Positions 45,901-54,900 of a DNA stretch of 64,000 bases are shown here, one piece after another. Position 1 is the first letter of the stretch. Each line of letters begins with the position of its first letter. This stretch comes from Mustela lutreola (Eukaryota > Chordata > Mammalia > Carnivora > Mustelidae): assembly GCF_030435805.1 (NCBI RefSeq), contig NC_081305.1, forward strand, positions 54,780,001-54,844,000, written 5' to 3'. The position numbers were made by a program, and so were the translations under genes. Below the pieces are notes generated by a model, which saw only the letters and a list, made by a program, of their open reading frames with translations, made no database searches and had not been told where the DNA came from.

Positions 45901-48900
45901 TCAGTTAGTGCTCTTCTGAAACATTTGTCAAAATAGAACTTTTATATTTATTCATGTGATGTCTTGACTAACACGTCTCTCTCTCCTACACATATACCCC
46001 AGAGGTTTATCAGATTATTAACTCTAAAAGGGTGGGTGACATATTGGTATATTTTCTCACCATTATATCTCCGGTACATTGAAGAGTGCCATCATATAAT
46101 AGGTGCTCAATAAATATTTGTTGGGTGGGTGAATAGATGTGGGATGGATGAATGGATGAGGAGAAGGGTGGGTGAGTGAGTGGGTGAGGGGATGGATAGG
46201 TGGATGGATGGATGGGTGGATGGAGAGATGAACCAATGGGATAGACGAGTGGATGGACGGATAAAGGATGGGCTGATGAATGGATACGTGAGTGGATGGA
46301 CCAAAGGATGGATGATTGGTTGAATGGATGAGTAAATGAATCTGAAATAGCAAGGATCAGGAAAGGAACTGGAAGAAGATAAGATGGGTAGAGGTCAGAA
46401 GTTCCAGAAAGAGATCATGGATACAGGTCAGGATTTATGGAGAAAGGCTGAGCTGAGGTCTCCTGATGACTGTTGGGTAAAGTTTCAGAATCTCTAAGAG
46501 GCTCACAAAGATCAGAGCTGAGGCAAAGAAGCTGTGGGCACCTGTATGGAGCTCAGGGGTCAAGAGTCACTTACCACATGACCTGGGCACCATCTTCTGA
46601 TACCTCCACTGACATTTCCACCCGGTCACCCACAAACACCTGCTGGTCCTCGAGGGGTTTGACAATCAGGACTGGAGGTTCTGTAAGACACAGAGGGACA
46701 GGAGGTCAGTAGTTTCAGGACCTCCTACCCCCACCTCAGAGCTCCACTCCCTAAGCTCAGGCCCAAATCTCAGCCTCACCTTTGACAAAGAGCTCGGTGA
46801 AACACTTCTCATCTTTGACAGCGACCTCATAAGCAGCATCGTCCGCCAGTGTACACTTGTTGATGGTGAGAATTCGCTTCTTACCAACATTCTCAAACAC
46901 GTACCTGGTGCAAAAATCTTGTCTTAGCCTAGAGCCTGGAGGAGATCCCGGGCCTGGAGTAGATCTACCCACCAGTTCTCAGGGCAAGTCACTCCCTCTC
47001 AGGGCCAGATTGTGCAGGAGCGGAAAGATGGTCTAATTTCTAGTATTTAAATACCCATAGTGGGGCGCCTGGGTGGCTCAGTGGGTTAAGCCGCTGCCTT
47101 TGGCTCAGGTCATGGTCTCAGGGTCCTGGGATCGAGTCCCGCATCGGGCTCTCTGCTCAGCAGAGAGCCTGCTTCCCTCTCTCTCTCTGCCTGCCTCTCC
47201 ATCTACTTGTGATTTCTCTCTGTCAAATAAATAAATAAAATCTTTAAAATAAATAAATAAATAAATAAATACCCATAGTGGAAATCTTAACTGCCCCCTC
47301 ACCGCCCATATCCATCCTCCCCTTCCATTTAGCAATAGCACACAGCTACCGACCTGAGAACTACATTTCCCAGCTTCCTTCGCAGCTACAATGGTAGGCC
47401 CCTGAACTTGGGCCAACAGAATGTAAGTGGATTCCAGCTGCATAACTGCTACTTCATCTCCACCTTTGTGTTGCTTGCTCTGGACTTCTCTCCTTCCCCC
47501 TTCCTGTCACCCATGACCCAGCTTCAATCAAGGGGACGAAGACAATGTCACAAGAAATGGCGTAGCCCAAAATGTGGAACCTGGGTCCCCAAACAATCTC
47601 TAAGGAAAAAGCCAACCCACCAGCCTCAATCAGCTAGGAATACATTTCTCTCTCACTTCAAGTAATGTAACCTAGGGACTTTGTTACAGCAACTTAACCT
47701 GGACCTTAACTAACTTAACTTTTTATCTTATCCAACATGCTCCTGATGAGAAACTGAGAAGACAAAGCCAGGGCACCTGGCTGGCTCAGTCAGGAGAACA
47801 TGCTGACACTTGATCTTGGAAATCCTGAGTTAGAACCCCACGTTGTGTGTAGAGACGACTTAAATAAATTAATAACTTTAAAAAACACACACACACACAC
47901 AGCCAAGAAAAAAATAATAAAACTAGAACCCATCCAAGAGATAACTGTTGCAAACATTTCGGTCTGTCTTTCCAATCTTTTTATCTATATGTATGTAGAT
48001 TAACATTGTGTGAAGCAGAAATGGGAACCACGCTTCTTTCCGTTTGCAAACTTTGACCAGCTTCCCATATTAGTATACATTTTAGGATCTCATTCTTAGT
48101 GACCACATAGAACTTTGGCAAGGAATCATACATTTTGGTTGTTTTCCATTTTTTGCTACAATAGCAAATGCCTTAGGGAACATCCTTGCAGCGAAATATG
48201 CACAACCATGATAATTCTCTTAGGATAAATCCCTCAAATTGCACAATCTGAAAGATTTTTAACACACTGCCCATTCAGAGATTTAGCAAGTACCATTCCT
48301 GCCAGCAGCATTTGTGTACCCATTTCTCTATGTTGTCTCCAGCACTGGGTTTTATCATTTTGGAAAGTCTTTGCCTGTTTGGAGAGCAGAAAGACTATTA
48401 CTTATTTGCATTATTATTGTTGTTGTTGCTATTATTTTCAAGGTTGAATGTGCTCTCCGCAGCACATTGGCCATTGGTTTCTTCTCAACCAAATTCTTGT
48501 TTTCATTACCTTGAACAATTTTTTTAAAAGCTTATTTATTTATTTATAAAAATTTTATTTATTTATTTGATAGAGAGAGCACGCACATGAGCAGGAGAAG
48601 AGGCAGAGGGAGCAAGGAATTGAGCAAGGAACCCAATGCAGGACTTGATCCTGGGATGACCTGAGCTGAAGAGAGATGCTTAACCGACTGAGCCATCTAC
48701 GCGCCCCTAAAGATTTTTTTAAGAGTAATCTCTAGGGGCTCCTGGGTGGCTCAGTCATTAAGCATCTGCCTTCAACTCAGGTCATGATCTCAGGTCCTGG
48801 AATCCAGTCCCACATCGGGCTCCCTCTGCTTACCAGGAAGCCTGCTTCTCCCTCTCCCACTCCCCCTGCCTGTGTTCCTCTCTGGCTGTCTCTCTCTCTC

Positions 48901-51900
48901 TCTCTGTCAAAAAAATAAATAAATAAAATCTTAAAAAACAATAACAAAACCCTTAAATTAAAAAAAAAAAAAAAAGAGTAATCTCTACACCCAATATGGC
49001 ACTTGAACTCATGATCCTGACATCAAGGGTCACATGCTTCACCTACTGAGCCAGCCAGGTGCCCCTCCTTTGTCAATTTTTTAAATTGAGGTATTTACAT
49101 TTTTCATATGAATGAGGGAGAGCTCTTTCTGGGTTAAGAGTGGTCAGATTTATATCTGAGCCCTCTCTGGGACTCAGATCTCCCCCCACCCCTCCTGAGG
49201 GGCTGTCCCTCAACACATACTTGCTACTTGGTTTGATCTCTTGGCCGTTCTTGTACCACTTAAGAGGAAGGTCTGGGTCACTGATTTCCACCACCAACTT
49301 GATCTTGTTGCCCCTGTCCACTTGGTAGGCTGGATCCAGCTTCTTTGTGAAGGCTGGAGATTGAAGGATGCAGGGTACATGGAGCTGAGAGGTTCTCACT
49401 GCCCTGGTCACCCCCAGAGCTGCCACATCTCCCTCCCCAGACCATGGGCTCTCCAAGGTCAATGTCAGGAAGCCTCCCATGAACTCGGAGAAGCCTGACC
49501 ACAGGGCCCTATTACTCCTTAGATTGGGACCTTCAAGAGATAGGTCCAGGGTTCAAACCATGCAATACCCATGATGCTGGGATCCCTACCCTCTAGCATG
49601 TCCAAACATCCAATACCCATGATGCTGGGAGGGCCCACTTTCCCTCTGAGCAGTGCTGACCTGAACTCTTCTTGACCTCGACCTTGGCCTTCTTGAGCCG
49701 CTTCAGCATGCCCCGAAGGTCAGTAATGCCATACTGGAAGGCAATCCTCTCGTACTCACTCTTCTTTGCCCCTTTCAGGAGCTCCCAAATTTCAGGAGGG
49801 ATGCCTAGGTCATCATCATCTTTCTTCTTTTTCTTCTCCTCCTCAACCACCTCCCTGAGGGCAGGGAGAGTGGGCAGGGGCCGCAGGGGGTGGAGGGGCA
49901 GTTAGGATTAAAAGGTGAGGTGCTCCCTCTGCCTTTGCCCTCCCTCTGCCTTCACCCACTTGCTGTGCCACTCTCTCCCTCTGGGCCTGATGCCCCTTTC
50001 CTTTCCACCTGGATGCCTCAGCCTCCTCCTTGACCTCCTGGCCTCCATTCTGCCTCTTCACCTCCAGCCTGCTTGCCACATGGCCCCAGGAGGGTATTCC
50101 TTACTTCCACATCAGATGACATCCTTTCCTTGTTCAGAATTCTTCCATGGGTCCCCCACTGCCATCAGGAGGAAGCCTCAGCAGCTCAGCCTGACAGTCA
50201 TGATGCCACCCACCATGCCATCAGCACCCCCACAACCACCCAAGCATGTTCCTTGCCTTTCCTGAATGCTCAGGCCCCCCTCCTGCCTCCCAGCCTTTGC
50301 ACAAAATGTTTCCCCACCCAGATGACCCCTCCCTACTTTCCCTTCCTGATGCACTCCTCTCCAGACCTAGTGCCAAAGCCCCCTCCTCTGTGAGGCATTG
50401 CTGGTCTTCCCAGGCAATGAGTTACCTTCCCTCTGGGTTCTCACAAGGTCTCTGTGGGACCCTCTCTCTGGTCACACTAAACAATCTTGGCCTCTATCTA
50501 CGTCTGTTGGACCAGACCCATATCCCCCAAACAATCTGTGACTCAGTGTCAGGGACCAAATAAAACTTCTCTCTGTCCCCTGATCTCAGCCCAGGGCCTG
50601 GGAGACAGGAGGCTTCAGAAAATATTTGCTGAGTGAGAAAGTGAGTAGATCTCTGGAAAGAAGGAAGGAAGGGAAGGGAACAAAAAGAGGAGAGATGAGT
50701 GGGGAACAGGAGGACATATGAATATCTGCAATGATGTACAGAGCTTTGGGTGGAGAAATAATACAGGCATGGGTCAAGTCATTGATGGATGGCTGGGGTG
50801 ATGGATGTGTTGGTCCATGGATGGGTGATAGGTGGTGGATGGGTGGCATGAAGACAGATGAATAGGCATATGGAAGATAGCTGGGCAAGTGGATGGACTG
50901 ATGGGTTGGTGGCAAATGGCTGGGTCGGCAATTGGGTGGAAGTGTTGAGGGGAGATGGCCAGGCAGGTGGTTATCTGGGTAAAGACAAGGAGATGAATCT
51001 GTCATTCGATGGGGTTGATGTGGATTTGGGTATGGGGATAGATGAATGAATAGAAGAATGGATGGGTGGACCAGTAGTTAATGAATAACCAAGGGAACAG
51101 AAAAGCATCATATTGAACACTATAAAATTGCCAATAGCCCATCATTTTTACCTAAAGAAGAGCAATTTTGTATTATACATCATGCACAGAGAGCTATCTG
51201 GATAGATGGATGTGTCACTGAAGATGTGAAGCGTTGATCGAAGAATGCATGGCCAAGTGGGTGGGTGGGATGACGGATTCAGTTGAGAGAGAGATGTAGA
51301 TGCAGATAGATACCCAGGTGGGAAGGAAGATGGATGAGAGACAGATGGGTGGTGGAAAGTGGACTGGGGTGCCTCCATACTTAGGGAATGGGATTAAGGG
51401 GTGGGTAGGTGAAGGATGAATGGATGGGCTACTGACGGGGTGGTTGAGTGTAATGGTAGATGAGTGGATAGACAGGTGGGAGATGGCGGGTAGATGAATG
51501 GATGTGTGGGTGGATGAATGGGCAAATGCACAGGTAGGTGAGTGGTTGGATTAGTCAATGGATACACAGGTAGCTGGTTGGACAGACGGGTGATTGGTGA
51601 GTGGATGGGTGGACCTGCCTCACCCAGAATGGCAGATGGGTGTTTGACTGGGTGCTCAGAGGGATGTACAGGTGAATTAGAGCCTGAGTGAACAGGAAAA
51701 TGGCTGTGAGGATGACGGGTTGAAGGGTAGGTAGGTAGGGGAACTGGCCAGCAGATGGCTGAGTGGGTGTGGTTGTAGGTAACTGTGAATGGTGAGTACG
51801 GGGATAGGTGGAGGGACAGATGGCCGGATGGGTGGAAAATGGGTAGATGCAGGTCACAGAGTGGAAAACAGGGCATCCAGGGCTGGCAGTGGAACCTCCT

Positions 51901-54900
51901 CCTCTATGAATCCCCATCTCCCCTCTCTAGGCCAAGTAGGGTAGGCTTACCTCTTCTTCAACAGGCTGCTGAAATCCAGCTCACCCGCATCTTCTGACTT
52001 CCCTTCACCCCTGTGGCCATTGAGAGGGTGTGTGAACCCCATGGAGGTCCTGTGCCCTCAGGCCTGCCCTGAGTCCCCACTCTTCCCTTCTCCCACAGCT
52101 CCCCTCCCGGGAAAGACACTCCATAATCTTTGGCACCAGCAGACACCAACCCCCCACACCTCTTCCCAGGCTCCAGGATCACTTACGAACGCTTGAAGCT
52201 TTCTAGACCCTGCCCAGAGGCATCCTGACGGGGTACTGGGGAGAGGAGATGGGGGGACAGAAGGTGAGCTGGAAGCAAGGCCTGATCTAAGACCAAGAGT
52301 GCCCCTGCAGGCCTGCACAACCTCCCCCCAGGTCCCCTGTCATGGGCCAGCACATCCTGCAACTTGAGCATGGATTCCTGTTTCCCTTGCTGCCGTACTG
52401 CCCCACGAGCAGCCTCTCCCACCACACACCAGGGCCAGCACACTCTTCTCCCCAAGCCTGGGCAGCCGCCTTCCCTGTGTCCCCCATATTTAAGCCCCAC
52501 GCATCCTGGGCTGTAGACCCCAGAGCCGGTACACCCTCAAGGGTCCATACATATGCCCCCAAATCTATAATAACCTCCCACTAAGCTTGCACACCCTCAC
52601 CCTAAACCTGGACACGTTCATTTCCCAAGCCCTCATGGCTACCTTCTCTAGCCTGTCCACTGAGACCCTGGGATCCACTTAGCTCACCTTCTCAGCCTTC
52701 GCTGGGCACCCAAAACCCTGCACCCTCTCCACCCCAAGTCCACACCTCCTCATGGTCTAAGCCCATAAAGTATCTCCCCAATTTTGAATGCCCCGACCCC
52801 TGCATTTTCTCCCTCCTCCCCAAATCTCACCCCCACATCTGGACGCTCTCTACACCAGGCTGACACACCCATCCTAGCCCCACCCCCCACAACCCTTTGC
52901 TCCCTCACCCCCGCCACCCCCACCAGCGCACCCTCTACATCAATGTTGAAGGCACAGCTATCACAGAAGTCCTTGGCTTTGACCTCAAGACGGTAATTCC
53001 CACGGTCCTCCACGACCACTTTCCCAATGTGTAGCTCCACGGTGTACACCTGGGGGGCAGGGAGCCAGGGATGTGGGTGAGTGTGACTGCTCCCCAGCCC
53101 CACCCCACACCCCCCCGGGAGCCCACCTCACGTCTCCCTCTCTGGGTCCTCACCCTGGCCCCACTGGAAGGGCCTGCTGTCTCTTCGCATGCCTGGACAA
53201 ACTTGACCCTGGGGGCCCACATCTCTGACCCCAGAGACCTTTCTGGGAATGCACGGACTGACCAAGTGTGCCCTGCCCTAACCCAAACATTGTCCCCACC
53301 TGTCCCCCACAATCTCCACCAAGCAGCCCCACACAACCTCTATCCCTGGAGGTTCTGTTTTCCATCCTACAGGGGCTCCAGGCTTCAAGCAACAGGCCTT
53401 CTGAGAATCGGGGGCTGCCCAACCTCCATCCTTAGCCCATACGCCCTCAGTGTCCCCACGGGGTCCTCACATTGCTGGCAGACTCATGGGACTCCTTGAA
53501 AGAGAATCGGGCCCCGCTCTTGCTGCCCAGCTCCAGCCACTTCCCCTTGAACCACTTGATGGTTGGTTTCCCTGGGAGCTCCTTCCCGTTCACCTTGGCT
53601 GAGATCACCACATCTTTTCCTGGGGGGTGGGGGTGGGGGATGGGAGGGAGCAGCCAGACAGGAACTGTGAGACTCTACAGAGAGGACTGGGAGCTTCTCC
53701 TTCCTTGGACAGAGGAGTCCAAGTCCCCAGCCCCCTCCTCCCTCACACTCAGGAGCCCTGGACCCCAGTCCCCTCCTCCCTCAGACTTGGGAGTCCAGAC
53801 CACCAGCCCCCTCCTCGTTCAGACCCGGGAATCATGTCTCCAGCCCCCTCCTCCCTCATCCCCCCTCACCATTCTCCACTGACACTGAGTCTGGCTTCTT
53901 CAGGAAAATGCCAGTGGGCTCCTCAGCAGTCGGAGACTGGTCCTCAGGTGGAGCTTCTGCTTAGGACACAGGATTGGGGGGATCTGAGGCAGGCTAGGGA
54001 AGGGGCAGCAGGCCACTTAATGAGTGGGGCTTAGAGCCTGTGAGGGACCCTCTGCTCAGATGCCAAAGCATGGAACAAAGTGGCTTCTCCTGACTTTGGA
54101 AAGACCATGTATCACGCAGGTGACTGCATGACTTTGGCCAGTCTCCTCCACTCCTTTGGACCTCAGTTTCCCCATTTGTGAACTGGAGGGAGGTGGACTG
54201 GATCATTTGAACATGGCTTTGGGGTAGGAGAGGTGTGGAAATAGACCGCGACATCCAGAACTAGGCAGGACTCCGTGATGAATCAGCCAGCTGCTAGGGG
54301 CATGGGGACCAGTCTGAGGGGCAGGGCTCTAACCTGGGGGCACTGGGGAGCCATGGAGGGTTGTGGGCAACTGTGGGAAGGATGGATTAGCTCTGGAGGT
54401 AGGACTAAAGGAGAGAGAGCAAGGTGCTGCAGAGGTACAAAGGGAGCCTGGGGGATGAAAAGCCAGGTTCTGCAGATCCCACAGGAACATTGTCTCACCT
54501 TTGGCGGGCTCTGCAGGAGCCTCCTCAGTGGGGGCTTCCTTGGGAGCTGGTTTGGCAGCCTCTTTGCCTTTGGGGGCCTTTTTGGCTACTGCGAGGTAAA
54601 AGATGTTCACAGATGCTCAGTGCCCTCCTCTTCCAAAACCCAGGACTCTAGCACCATCCCCCCCTGCCCCTTCAGGTGTCTGAGCGATCAGGTTTCCCCT
54701 TGCTCCAGACAAGCCGTGCCCCATCCACTCAGGCCACCAGGCCCTGACCTTTTGGGTCCTGGTGGTATAATTAGCTCTTTCCCGGGGCTGGAAACTGGAC
54801 ACCGTGTGCTGACCATGGCATCTTCCACCTGCCCTGCCTGCTGGCTTCTGGCCCACCCATGACCCAGCTGCAGTGAGGGGCTAGACCCCCACTCCAAAGC

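Noticed and set aside
42395-47710. Possible retroviral LTR relics at 42395-42735 and 47285-47710
   Set aside because: They resemble an old repeat terminus, but I could not recognise terminal repeats, a primer site or a coding relic. Left as unresolved repeats.
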